Assembly (NCBI RefSeq): GCF_003315595.1
Contig: NZ_QNQU01000008.1
Coordinates: forward strand, 1 to 64,000
Origin: Pedobacter miscanthi
GTDB taxonomy: Bacteria > Bacteroidota > Bacteroidia > Sphingobacteriales > Sphingobacteriaceae
Length of the DNA stretch: 64,000 bases
Reading direction: 5' to 3'
Under the pieces are notes generated by a model. That model had not been told where the DNA came from. It saw only the letters and a list, made by a program, of their open reading frames with translations, and did no database searches. Positions 44,736 to 52,965 of this stretch are shown here, piece by piece; the stretch's first letter is position 1, and each line of letters begins with the position of its first letter. The position numbers were made by a program, and so were the translations under genes.

Positions 44736-45212
44736 ATGGAAAATCAAACATCGATTCTCATTACCGAACTTAAGAAACTGTTGAATGGAGGCGGGGCGCA
44801 CGTTGGAATAAAAGATGCCGTAGCAAATCTCCCTTTCGAGCTTTTGGGCGAAAAACCACACGGTTTGCCTTACAGCATCTGGCAATTGGTAGAACATATT
44901 AAAATTGCCCAGTGGGATATGCTCGAATTTAGTAAGGATGGCGCACATCAATCGCCAAAATGGCCAGATGAATACTGGCCTAAAGAAGTTGCGCCAAAAG
45001 ATGAAAAAACTTGGTATAATACGCTTAAACAGATTGATAGTGATCTGAATGAATTTATTGCCTTATTGGATTCGGTGGATTTATTTAAGCAGATTCCGCA
45101 TGGAGATGGGCAAACGGTATTGCGCGAAGCTTTGCAGATTGCCGATCATAACGCGTATCACATTGCTGAAATTGTAGTTGTCAGGCGCTTGTTAGGCGCG
45201 TGGAAAAGTTAG
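44736..45212 (+). CDS. DinB/YfiT-like putative metalloprotein
   Basis: 158 residues from the ATG at 44736 (a weak TTG at 44706 adds ten). DinB-like four-helix bundle with the three metal histidines in PYSIWQLVEHIKIAQWD (His near 52) and IADHNAYHIAEIVVVRRLLG (two His near 141 and 145). Family members act in bacillithiol or other thiol S-transfer and detoxification, with many uncharacterised. Divergent from the PLP enzyme gene, so a shared regulatory region is possible. Substrate unknown. Confidence 0.82.
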   Translation: MENQTSILITELKKLLNGGGAHVGIKDAVANLPFELLGEKPHGLPYSIWQLVEHIKIAQWDMLEFSKDGAHQSPKWPDEYWPKEVAPKDEKTWYNTLKQIDSDLNEFIALLDSVDLFKQIPHGDGQTVLREALQIADHNAYHIAEIVVVRRLLGAWKS

Positions 45213-45401
45213 AAATTTTTAACCACTGATACCACAAGTAAATACAGATTTTATATCTGTGTGCATGCTTTCTATCTGTGCTCAAGTATTCCAGGATATT
45301 GTCTCGTTTAGGTGCATCATTTGCCGCTTTCGCAACCGGTTGATACTGAATATTCAACTTAAATTTACTGTCGTTCTCATAAATGATTTAAAAACAAGGT
45401 T

Positions 45402-45785
45402 ATGTTAGAAAATTCAAAAGCATTTAGCTCATTTTCTGTAGACGATGTACAGAAAGCAAAAGATTTTTACCAGGGCATATTGGGCCTCGAAGTTAAAGAT
45501 AACCCGATGGGGGTAATCGAAGTGGTGGTTTCAGGATCATCAAACATTTTGCTATACCCAAAACCAAATCATGTTCCGGCAACTTTTACCGTGCTTAATT
45601 TTCCTGTCGAAAATATAGATCAGGCTGCTGATGAACTGATTGCAAAAGGAGTGAAGTTCGAAATTTACAATCAGGAATCGATTAAAACCGACGAAAAAGG
45701 TATTTCCAGAGGTAACGGCGGACCAAATATTGCCTGGTTTAGAGATCCGGCAGGAAATATTTTATCAATTTTGGAAACGACCTAA
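45402..45785 (+). CDS. VOC superfamily protein
   Basis: 127-residue glyoxalase/bleomycin-resistance/dioxygenase fold. It has the paired beta-alpha-beta repeats: [20 protein letters not shown], and [17 protein letters not shown] with [16 protein letters not shown]. The conserved EPYG metal glutamate is seen in the last segment only (ILE), so catalysis is uncertain. Small-molecule binding or detoxification is the usual role. Alone, following the DinB gene by 190 bp on the same strand. Confidence 0.8.
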   Translation: MLENSKAFSSFSVDDVQKAKDFYQGILGLEVKDNPMGVIEVVVSGSSNILLYPKPNHVPATFTVLNFPVENIDQAADELIAKGVKFEIYNQESIKTDEKGISRGNGGPNIAWFRDPAGNILSILETT

Positions 45786-45791
45786 ATAGTG

Positions 45792-45884
45792 CGTCATTTC
45801 GACCGTAGTGGAGAAATCTATGAATTTAGCCTTAAAAACTTCCGAAGTCTGCGCCAGGGCTTTCGCTCGGTCAACTTCGGAAGT
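45792..45884. repeat. half hairpin repeat plus a separate 11-bp hairpin
   Basis: Starts with the left end of the GTCATTTCGA repeat (CGTCATTTCGACCG), but the right end is missing; instead ACTTCCGAAGT (45838-45848) and ACTTCGGAAGT (45874-45884) form an 11-bp stem. The segment lies between convergent VOC and ackA genes and could terminate both. Confidence 0.6.
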
Positions 45885-45912
45885 CTTTCAATTTAACTTT
45901 GGAAGTTTTGGA

Positions 45913-47103
45913 CTAAAGCCCGTAACACTGGTGTGCAATTTCGTATTCCTCGTTAGTTGGAATCACCAAAATTTTAACCTTTGAGCTTATCGTATTAATT
46001 TCTTTCAGTTCTCCCTTGTATGCCTTGTTTAGGGCGCTATCCAGTTCAATACCAAGGTAATCCAGTTCGGTACATACTGCTTCGCGCATATTACTATCGT
46101 TTTCGCCAACACCGGCGGTAAAGATAATGGCATCTATTCCGTTCAGAATGGCTGCATAAGCACCAATAAACTTTTTAATCCGGTAAGCATATAATTTAAG
46201 CGCTAAAGCTGCGGCTGCATTTCCTTCGCTTACCAGTTTTCTGATGTCGCGCATATCGCTCGATCCCCCTACGCCCAATAGCCCTGATTGTTTATTTACC
46301 AAAGTGCTTAACTGTTCGAGGCTATATCCCGAATGTTCCATTAAATGAAAAATTACTGATGGATCGATGTCTCCAGATCGGGTTCCCATCATCAATCCGC
46401 TTAAAGGACCAAAACCCATGCTGGTATCTATCGATTTACCATCTTTAATCGCGGTAATGCTACAACCATTACCTAAATGGATGCTGATAATTTTGGATTT
46501 TTCCTTATTTAGCCATTTAATGGCCTGTTCACTCACATATTTGTGGCTGGTACCATGAAATCCGTATACCCTGATGCCATGTTCCTTATAATACCACTCC
46601 GGGATGGCATAACGATAGGCCTGTTCGGGTATGGTTTGATGGAATGCCGTATCAAATACCGCGATCTGTTTGGCATTGGTAAAAGTCTGCTCGGCAACTT
46701 CGATACACTTATAATTAACAGGATTATGCAAAGGTGCCAGCGAAAACAACTTTTTGATTTCTTTTTTTACTTCCTCTGTAATGAGTGTTGCTCCTGTAAA
46801 ATGCTCACCACCATGTACCACTCGGTGACCAACTGCTGCAATATCATCCGGACTGGCAATAACAGCATATTCGCCCTGGCTTAACAATGCTAAAACCTGC
46901 TTTAATCCTTCGCCATGGTTGGATATAAAGCCCGATTCTTCCATGCTGTGTTTTTCGCCTTGGCTATAAACGGTGTGTTTGATGAAAGAACCTTCAATGC
47001 CAATACGCTCTACCAGGCCGCTGCAAACCGGAGCTTTATCGGGCATTTTAAAAAGCTGGTATTTTAAGGAACTGCTCCCTGAATTGATGATTAAAATGTT
47101 CAT
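45913..47103 (-). CDS. ackA: acetate kinase
   Basis: 396 residues. Interconverts acetate and acetyl phosphate with ATP. ASKHA-fold motifs: start MNILIINSGSSSLKYQL, HRVVHGGE, FDTAFHQTIPEQAY, GFHGTSHKYVSEQA, SIHLGNGCSITAIKDG, GPLSGLMMGTRSGDIDPS and IIFTAGVGENDSNMRE. Normal length. The stop codon TAG lies in CTTTAGTCC, matching the GACTAAA repeat family. Operon with pta: ackA follows pta by 1 bp. Confidence 0.96.
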   Translation of the reverse strand: MNILIINSGSSSLKYQLFKMPDKAPVCSGLVERIGIEGSFIKHTVYSQGEKHSMEESGFISNHGEGLKQVLALLSQGEYAVIASPDDIAAVGHRVVHGGEHFTGATLITEEVKKEIKKLFSLAPLHNPVNYKCIEVAEQTFTNAKQIAVFDTAFHQTIPEQAYRYAIPEWYYKEHGIRVYGFHGTSHKYVSEQAIKWLNKEKSKIISIHLGNGCSITAIKDGKSIDTSMGFGPLSGLMMGTRSGDIDPSVIFHLMEHSGYSLEQLSTLVNKQSGLLGVGGSSDMRDIRKLVSEGNAAAALALKLYAYRIKKFIGAYAAILNGIDAIIFTAGVGENDSNMREAVCTELDYLGIELDSALNKAYKGELKEINTISSKVKILVIPTNEEYEIAHQCYGL

Positions 47104-47104
47104 A

Positions 47105-49192
47105 TTAAATATCCTGGCATTGTATCGCTGTAATTACAACGGTGTTAAAAATATCATCTACTGTGCAACCACGGCTTAGGTCGTTAATTGGCTTGTTCAA
47201 GCCCTGTAACATCGGACCAATGGCCAATGCACCGGTTTCGCGTTGTACGGCTTTGTAGGTATTGTTTCCTGTATTTAAATCCGGAAAAATAAGTACGCTT
47301 GCCCTTCCGGCTACTTCCGATCCAGGTAATTTTTGTTTGCCCACTAATGGATCTACGGCTGCATCATATTGTATCGGCCCTTCAATTTTTAATTCCGGAT
47401 GCCTTGCTTTTACGATCGCAGTTGCCTCTCTTACACGCTCTACATCCTCACCTTCACCTGATGTTCCAGATGAGTAGGAGAGCATTGCAATACGCGGTTC
47501 TATCCCGAATTTTGCACTGCTTTCGGCTGACGAAATCGCAATTTCTGCCAGTTGCTGGGCGGTAGGATTGGGGTTGACCGCACAATCGCCGAATATGGCC
47601 ACACGTTCTGGCAAACACATAAAAAAGATGGAAGAAACCACCGATACCCCTGGTTTGGTTTTAACAAATTGTAAGGCCGGCCTGATGGTGTGTTGAGTGG
47701 TATGTACGGCTCCAGAAACCATGCCGTCTGCATCGCCCTTATAAACCATCATCGTTCCGAAATAAGAAACATCGGTCATCATATCCCTCGCCATTTCAAG
47801 GTTTACATTCTTTGCCTTGCGCAATTCATGCAGGGTTTCTACATAATCGTTGTAATGTGTTGATTGTTTAGGATCGTGTATTCTTAAAGCATTAAGGTCT
47901 AAGTTTAGTCCCAGTCTTTTTATACTTCCGGTAATTTCTGCCGGATCGCCTAAAAGTGTAATGTCTACAATATCCTGTGCAATCAGTTTTTCAACTGCTT
48001 TTAAAATACGTTCATCATTTCCTTCGGGCAATACAATGTGTTTTTTATCGCGTTTGGCCCATTTAACCAGTTGGTACTGGAACATGTGCGGTGTAATGCC
48101 CTGATAACTGAAGGTGATAATTTTATCGTCTAGTGCTTTGATATCTACATATTTTTCGAAAAGCTCAATCGCAAGGGCAATTTTCTTCTTGTTTTCGATG
48201 GTAATTTTTGAATGGATGCCACCAATAGTTGTAGTGGTTTCGAAAGTACCTTTTTGTACGGCTATTATTGGAATGATAGTTTGCAAACCTTCAATCAGTT
48301 TAATGATCGGTTCGTCGGGCAAACTTCCGGCAGTTAATACAATTCCGGCTATTTTTGGATAATTAGCGGATAAATTGGCCTGTAATGCGCCGATAATGAT
48401 ATCCCCACGGTCGCCTGGTGTAACAATAAGCAGGTTATCTTTAATATGCCTTAAAAAATTGGGCAGCATCATGGCACCTGTAACAAAATTATCTACCTGG
48501 TTACCCAATAATTCAGCCCCGAAAAGTACGTCGCCGCCCAAAGCCAGCGTAATTTCTTTCATGGTTGGGCTCTGCAATCCGGTTTCGGTAGGGATTACGG
48601 CAATGAGCAGTTCTGCCGGTAACTGATTGCTTAACGCTTGTTTAATACGTTCCGCTTCCTCCGGATTTACCATATTGGCCACCACACCCAACACCTGCAC
48701 ATCGCGCAGGAGAAAATTGCGGTAAATGTTAATGGCTGTTTTAAAAAGCTGACTCGCGGTTTTATTCTTTCCTGATACAACGATCAGCACCGGGGCACCG
48801 AGGTTTTTGGCCATTAAAGCATTCGATTCGAACTCAAAAGCCATGCCTTCACCCAAAAAATCGCTGCCCTCAATTACCGTGAAATCATAATTATCTTCCA
48901 GTTTTTTGTATTTACTGATAATGGTATTAATTATGGCACCACTATCATCCGATTGATGCAGCATTTCCTGCCGGGTAAAGGCAAAAGCATCCTCATACTT
49001 TACCGGAAGCGAGAAATAATCCAGCATGGCCTCTACATGTTCGTCTTTTTGGTCCGGATCATCCTGCGCTATAATGGGCTTAAAATAACCCACTTTCTGG
49101 GTTTTGGCCAGCAGCATATTAATCATTCCAAAAGCAATAACCGATTTTCCGGTATAGGGCTCCGCCGAAGCGATATAAATATTTTTTGTCAT
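47105..49192 (-). CDS. pta: phosphate acetyltransferase (long form)
   Basis: 695 residues from the ATG at 49192 (an upstream ATG at 49222 would add ten residues). Converts acetyl-CoA and phosphate to acetyl phosphate. The N-terminal P-loop-like domain (TKNIYIASAEPYTGKSVIAF), a central DRTGG domain (GDRGDIIIGALQANLS), and the C-terminal PTA_PTB catalytic domain (VLPEGNDERILKAVEKL, MVSGAVHTTQHTIRPALQ, SYSSGTSGEGEDVERV) are all present. First gene of the pta-ackA unit, giving acetate overflow or assimilation. Confidence 0.95.
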   Translation of the reverse strand: MTKNIYIASAEPYTGKSVIAFGMINMLLAKTQKVGYFKPIIAQDDPDQKDEHVEAMLDYFSLPVKYEDAFAFTRQEMLHQSDDSGAIINTIISKYKKLEDNYDFTVIEGSDFLGEGMAFEFESNALMAKNLGAPVLIVVSGKNKTASQLFKTAINIYRNFLLRDVQVLGVVANMVNPEEAERIKQALSNQLPAELLIAVIPTETGLQSPTMKEITLALGGDVLFGAELLGNQVDNFVTGAMMLPNFLRHIKDNLLIVTPGDRGDIIIGALQANLSANYPKIAGIVLTAGSLPDEPIIKLIEGLQTIIPIIAVQKGTFETTTTIGGIHSKITIENKKKIALAIELFEKYVDIKALDDKIITFSYQGITPHMFQYQLVKWAKRDKKHIVLPEGNDERILKAVEKLIAQDIVDITLLGDPAEITGSIKRLGLNLDLNALRIHDPKQSTHYNDYVETLHELRKAKNVNLEMARDMMTDVSYFGTMMVYKGDADGMVSGAVHTTQHTIRPALQFVKTKPGVSVVSSIFFMCLPERVAIFGDCAVNPNPTAQQLAEIAISSAESSAKFGIEPRIAMLSYSSGTSGEGEDVERVREATAIVKARHPELKIEGPIQYDAAVDPLVGKQKLPGSEVAGRASVLIFPDLNTGNNTYKAVQRETGALAIGPMLQGLNKPINDLSRGCTVDDIFNTVVITAIQCQDI

Positions 49193-49306
49193 AAAACAGG
49201 GAACAATTAAAGCAATAACCAATAACGCCCAATATAGTTGGAATTATTTATTTTAAAAATTTAAGAAGGTTAAGTTTTTAGTTGCCGTAAAGGTTGAAAC
49301 TGCCTA

Positions 49307-49552
49307 TAGCTGTATTGAAGCAGTGAATATATTTAACCAAATAGGTATGGAATAAGGTTTTACCACCGGATTAGATAATCTGGATGGATATTCTGAAAGG
49401 CATAAGTGAAGAAAATAATTTATCATGCCAAATGCCTGAAGAAGCTTAAAAGATCTTTCAGTATCCCCCAGGATAACAAAGCTTACAACAGTTTCTTCAT
49501 TTTGATGGCGTACAATAGTATCTGAAGTGCCGGTTTTTCTAAAAGTTAATTT
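49307..49552 (-). other. 82 open codons continuing the frame after a stop
   Basis: Directly after the stop (TAG) of the 66-residue gene the same frame stays open to another stop at 49304. The sequence contains RKTGTSDTIVRHQNEE and a hydrophobic VVSFVILGD, but no start codon before an internal Met, so it may be a degraded 3' half of the gene or simply chance. No other feature is seen in this gap. Confidence 0.25.
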
Positions 49553-49753
49553 CTAAGACACCTGCTGTGTGGTAGAATAATAAAAAGCAGGATTAACCGT
49601 AAAATCATACCGCCTGCATTCATATACTATTGCCATGGCACTCAACTGTTTTAACTCTTCGTTTTCAAAAGTATTAAGTTCATATTTTGCCGAAAGTACA
49701 GCAATGCGGTTAATTACCAGTTTGTAATCAGCGTCGGTTAGAATGGTTTCCAT
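49553..49753 (-). CDS. small hypothetical protein, 66 aa
   Basis: METILTDADYKLVINRIAVL, then SAKYELNTFENEELKQLSAM and a tail ending STTQQVS. The first 50 residues are helical and resemble, weakly, the N-terminal segment of HigA-type antitoxins (LINRIxxL...ENEELKxLSxxI), but the HTH part is missing. It could be a shortened remnant of such a gene (see the open frame after its stop codon) or a separate small protein. About 97 bp separate it from the DUF6965-like gene on the same strand. Confidence 0.5.
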   Translation of the reverse strand: METILTDADYKLVINRIAVLSAKYELNTFENEELKQLSAMAIVYECRRYDFTVNPAFYYSTTQQVS

Positions 49754-49849
49754 GTGTTGTTGTTCAATTGTGAGGGATCAAAAATCAACAAGAGAACAAT
49801 TTTTTGAAAAGAAAAGTTTTAAACGCATGTGGAAATTTTTTTCCAGTTT

Positions 49850-50068
49850 TTAAGCGTTCGATTCGATCAAAAGCTTCAGCATTTTTAACCGGTGCAAAAT
49901 CGGGATATTCACCTTTGCCTCCGGATTAAGTTTCAATGGGGTTAAATGACTTTCCAAAAAGTGCTCATAATCGGTAATTACGGTTGCTTCGTTCAGGTAA
50001 ATGGGTACCTGTTGTTTTCCTGCCTGTTTAAAAAAGTCTTCTAGCTGCTGTATTTCTTGGATGGTCAT
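49850..50068 (-). CDS. DUF6965-like small protein
   Basis: 72 residues: TIQEIQQLEDFFKQAGKQQ, LNEATVITDYEHFLESHLTP and ILHRLKMLKLLIES, matching the DUF6965 pattern of small Bacteroidota proteins. All-helical, cytoplasmic, function unknown. Its upstream region is a dense array of heptamer repeats (50089-50242). Confidence 0.7.
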   Translation of the reverse strand: MTIQEIQQLEDFFKQAGKQQVPIYLNEATVITDYEHFLESHLTPLKLNPEAKVNIPILHRLKMLKLLIESNA

Positions 50069-50088
50069 GGGTACAAAGTTAGTAATTT

Positions 50089-50123
50089 AGTCTTTAGTCT
50101 GAAGTCCTAAGTCTTTAGTCGTA
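50089..50123. repeat. five AGTCNNN heptamers
   Basis: AGTCTTT, AGTCTGA, AGTCCTA, AGTCTTT, AGTCGTA in uninterrupted 7-base steps, complement of the GACTNNN family at 2126 and 7211. Lies about 20 bp upstream of the DUF6965-like gene. Confidence 0.85.
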
Positions 50124-50172
50124 AAGCCAGCAGATCGAGTTCCGGGCACATAGTTAAAGCATCCGTTCTCCA

Positions 50173-50242
50173 CTTAACGCTTTACGCATAACGCCATCCG
50201 CTTAACACTATACGCCATCCGCCAAACGCCATCCGCTTGCCA
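50173..50242. repeat. ten CNNNNCG heptamers
   Basis: Ten successive 7-base units: CTTAACG, CTTTACG, CATAACG, CCATCCG, CTTAACA, CTATACG, CCATCCG, CCAAACG, CCATCCG, CTTGCCA. The unit starts with C and ends with (A/C)CG in most copies; other positions vary. Intergenic, upstream of the CoiA-like gene. Confidence 0.85.
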
Positions 50243-50306
50243 TACTAAAATAATTAGCTTAAATTTGTTTCCCCTAATGATGATTTGAATATCCTGGCCG
50301 AATAGA

Positions 50307-50984
50307 ATGGATAACAGCGAAATAAATAAAGAGATTCAGCTGGCTGAAGCAGCTTCTGATATTCCAACACTTAAGAAGGAATATTACCGAAGAGAAACCG
50401 CATGGCACCGCGACTGGAAGCTGGCTTTCCCGCTTTCATTCAGGGAGGTTGCCTTTTACGATACTGCCAAAACCGATCTTCACCGTGCCGATATTTTTAC
50501 GCCATCAGGTTATACCATCGAATTTCAAAATTCTCCGATTACCGTAGCCGAACTCCACAGTCGCGAAGCTTTTTACCCCAATCTGATCTGGGTACTGAAC
50601 GGCAAAAAATTTAAAGGCTTTAAAATCCTGAAACACCTGCCTGATGTGGATGATCCAAAACTGGCAGGTTACGAATTTTGTCATTCGGACCATCTTTCAA
50701 TGGTGCGCAAAACGGAGGTGGAGCAGGGATTGGTTAATCCAAAAATCCTCAATTTTTACCACCCGGAATTAAAGGATATTAAATTCACTTCCAATTTATA
50801 TTCATTTTGCTGGAAACAACCACATAGTGTATGGTATTTAGCTACCGCAAAAATAATTGTAGACTTAGGTGGACATTTTTTGTACGAGTTAAAACAACGT
50901 ACACAATTAAATGGAAATTATCCTTATCTAAAAATGATCAGCCGTAAAAATTTTATCAATCTTCATACTCCACCTGAATTTTAA
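50307..50984 (+). CDS. CoiA-like nuclease-fold protein
   Basis: 225 residues, similar to the competence protein CoiA group. The nuclease-like core is visible: ETAWHRDWKLAFP, then LHRADIFTPSGYTIEFQNSP with the E-x-Q pair, SREAFYPNLIWVLNG. This is the restriction-endonuclease-like fold with D and E-x-Q/K residues. The C-terminal part (SFCWKQPHSVWYLATAKIIV) is variable. CoiA helps recombination of transforming DNA in Gram-positives; its role in Bacteroidota is unknown. Monocistronic, with an array of heptamer repeats before it. Confidence 0.8.
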   Translation: MDNSEINKEIQLAEAASDIPTLKKEYYRRETAWHRDWKLAFPLSFREVAFYDTAKTDLHRADIFTPSGYTIEFQNSPITVAELHSREAFYPNLIWVLNGKKFKGFKILKHLPDVDDPKLAGYEFCHSDHLSMVRKTEVEQGLVNPKILNFYHPELKDIKFTSNLYSFCWKQPHSVWYLATAKIIVDLGGHFLYELKQRTQLNGNYPYLKMISRKNFINLHTPPEF

Positions 50985-51195
50985 ATCAAAAACCGCTAAA
51001 ATTGCGGTAGAATATTATCATACATTGCCGTACGGCAATAGTTACAACTGCTGTCATTTCTTGAAATATAGAAAATTGTGTCAATATTTTGATTTAAATC
51101 AAAAATAATCAACCGTAAATGATAAGGATGGCTGGTTTTTATACAATAGATTGGTAATTAGGCATATTTTTAGCTTTACCATCTCAAAAACATTA

Positions 51196-51579
51196 ATGCA
51201 ATCATTTAGTACCGCTCCATTTAATTGTGTCATTATTGATGATGATCAGCTTAGCATCGATATTTTAAATAGTTTTATTACCCGTACCGAAGGAATAACT
51301 ACAATTGCAACTTATACTGATCCGATAGAAGGTATTCTGGCCATCAGGGAGATTGATGCTGTTGACCTGCTTTTTCTGGATATCGGTATGGAAGTTTCCG
51401 GGATAGATGTAGCCAAAGTGCTACGCGCACATGTGCGTTATCTGGTTTTTGTTACCGGACATGAAAAATATGCTCTGGAAGCCTTTGCTGTATACTGCGA
51501 TAAATTTATTGTTAAACCCATCAGTTTTGAAAAAATAAACTCAGCAGTTAGGGATATTTTCAGAAAGGAAAAACGGTAA
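51196..51579 (+). CDS. stand-alone LytTR-class receiver domain
   Basis: 127 residues from the ATG at 51196; an upstream ATG at 51151 adds a 15-residue non-family leader. Receiver features: VIIDDDQ (acidic pair), LLFLDIGMEVSG (phospho-Asp), FVTGHEKYALEAF (Thr and aromatic switch), KFIVKPISFEKI (Lys). It has the wording of LytTR-type receivers (YALEAF...KPISFEKI), but the LytTR output domain is absent; the protein ends soon after the receiver at a strong terminator. Either a truncated regulator or a shuttle receiver acting by protein contact. Confidence 0.82.
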   Translation: MQSFSTAPFNCVIIDDDQLSIDILNSFITRTEGITTIATYTDPIEGILAIREIDAVDLLFLDIGMEVSGIDVAKVLRAHVRYLVFVTGHEKYALEAFAVYCDKFIVKPISFEKINSAVRDIFRKEKR

Positions 51580-51581
51580 AA

Positions 51582-51623
51582 AGAACGCATTAAATTTCTC
51601 AGATTGGAAATTTAATGCGTTCT
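51582..51623. terminator. perfect 17-bp bidirectional terminator hairpin
   Basis: AGAACGCATTAAATTTC (51582-51598) and its exact complement (51607-51623) around an 8-bp loop, followed by a T-rich stretch. Located between the receiver gene (+) and the DUF4142 gene (-), which converge. Confidence 0.88.
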
Positions 51624-51628
51624 CTATA

Positions 51629-52210
51629 TTATTTCATGCTGTCGTTAATCTTATTGATCATGACCAAATGGGTTTGAACTATTGGAGCTGTTTTAGTAGC
51701 AAATGATTTCAAATCTGCATCTTTTCCATCTTTAGATTCATCTTCCATTAGTTTTAAAGTAGATTTATGACCATCTACCATTGCACTCACATAAGCTTTA
51801 TCAAAATCGGCACCTGTTTTTTTGCTCAGGTCTTCCATTTTTTTCTTGTGCTCGTCATCTACTGTACTTGGAAGAGTAATGTTTTTCTGTTTCGCTATAG
51901 CCATTAATTCGGTATTGGCCATGCCATGATCTTTAACCATCATGGTTGCAAACTCTTTAACCTGTGCATTGCTGCTTTTTTCGAGTGCCATCTTACCTAA
52001 TTCTACTTCGGCCATTCCGCCAACAGCAGCTTGGGTGGTAAATTTAGCATCAGCATCATCCACTGCAATTCCGCCGGTTGCTGCCGCATTGCTTGTGGTA
52101 TCTTTTGCCATGTTTAAACTATCGGCACTTTCTTTGGCATCTTTATTACCACCGCTGCAAGCCTGAAAGGCCAGGGCCGAAATTGCCATTACATACATTA
52201 ACTTTTTCAT
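51629..52210 (-). CDS. DUF4142 lipoprotein
   Basis: 193 residues. Lipoprotein signal MKKLMYVMAISALAFQACSG (lipobox Cys near 18), a low-complexity linker rich in Asp/Ala, then the DUF4142 four-helix region: FTTQAAVGGMAEVELGKMAL, VKEFATMMVKDHGMANTEL, DKAYVSAMVDGHKSTLKLME, VQTHLVMINKIND. A ferritin-like, metal-site-less bundle attached to the membrane; function unknown, often stress-linked by inference. Alone on its strand. Confidence 0.88.
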   Translation of the reverse strand: MKKLMYVMAISALAFQACSGGNKDAKESADSLNMAKDTTSNAAATGGIAVDDADAKFTTQAAVGGMAEVELGKMALEKSSNAQVKEFATMMVKDHGMANTELMAIAKQKNITLPSTVDDEHKKKMEDLSKKTGADFDKAYVSAMVDGHKSTLKLMEDESKDGKDADLKSFATKTAPIVQTHLVMINKINDSMK

Positions 52211-52392
52211 ATATTCTGATTTTGTTGTACATTAATAACAGAAGATGAGGCAAAAGGGTTTTACAACCCGTAAGAAAGTTTGAGTGATACTTGCTTTGAT
52301 GCCATAACCACCGGGTTTATTTTGGCACCTGATCCCGAAGATTCGGGACAGCGTTAACGACCTTTGGAGGTAGTTGATGGCTATTTATTAAA

Positions 52393-52427
52393 AAAGAAAC
52401 CCCGGATATTCGGTCCGGGGTTTCTTT
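52393..52427 (-). terminator. terminator hairpin after the 66-aa gene
   Basis: AAAGAAACCCCGGA (52393-52406) pairs with TCCGGGGTTTCTTT (52414-52427) with a 7-nt loop, and the run of A on the plus strand becomes a U-tract for the minus-strand transcript. It lies just past the stop of the 52435-52635 gene. Confidence 0.88.
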
Positions 52428-52434
52428 AATCTTT

Positions 52435-52635
52435 TTACAATTTTACCTTTTTGGCTTTTGGTTCAGGTTTTTCAGGTAATTGTATCGATAAAATCAAATC
52501 AATGCTTTCCGAGTTGGTTTCATAATCGGCTGCAATTTTTTCCCATCTTTTTAGTTCTCCCTGTAAGGTTTCAATTTCCTTACCTAATGATTCGATCTTA
52601 TTCTGGATTGATTTTCTAACGTTTGTATTTGCCAT
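52435..52635 (-). CDS. small coiled-coil protein
   Basis: 66 residues: MANTNVRKSIQNKIESLGKE, then IETLQGELKRWEKIAADYET, an amphipathic coiled coil, then a polar C-terminus ending LPEKPEPKAKKVKL. No signal peptide, no named domain; a lysine/proline tail could contact nucleic acid. Monocistronic with its own terminator. Small conserved proteins of this form are common in this group, function unknown. Confidence 0.6.
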   Translation of the reverse strand: MANTNVRKSIQNKIESLGKEIETLQGELKRWEKIAADYETNSESIDLILSIQLPEKPEPKAKKVKL

Positions 52636-52833
52636 AACACAAAATTACCATTTGGAGGCATATCTTTAAACTTTTTCAGGTCAGATGCAGTCAAAAAAAA
52701 TGCTATGTGTTCTATTTCAGCGGGTTTTATTCTTGTAAAATTTTCAACAATGGTGAAGAACTACAGAATTTGTGTGTTGTACAATAAAGTTGTGCAATCA
52801 TTTGTTATTTTTACCCAACATCCCTTTTAAAAT

Positions 52834-52965
52834 ATGAAAAAAAATAGCAGATGTGATCTGAATACCTGTTTGATGTGCAAACTCACATTAAAAGAGTGGC
52901 GTCCTGCTATTGAAAGCCACAAACGCAATTTTATCGCTAAAAAAGGAGAGGTGAGTACGAACTAA
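52834..52965 (+). pseudogene. truncated Crp/Fnr-like N-terminus
   Basis: 43 codons beginning MKKNSRCDLNTCLMCKLTLK and continuing EWRPAIESHKRNFIAKKGEV before STN and a stop codon. The beginning (Cys pair, LTLKEW, then the KKGEV before the beta-roll) matches the start of a Crp/Fnr-family cyclic-nucleotide-binding domain, but the rest of the protein (>150 residues) is missing. The stop overlaps the 3' end of the DUF481 gene by a few bases, so the fragment was probably cut by a deletion that joined it to that gene. Confidence 0.6.

Noticed and set aside
50173..50242. Iteron-type replication origin
   Set aside because: Heptamers are too degenerate and similar arrays are scattered; no replication protein or DnaA-box cluster nearby.
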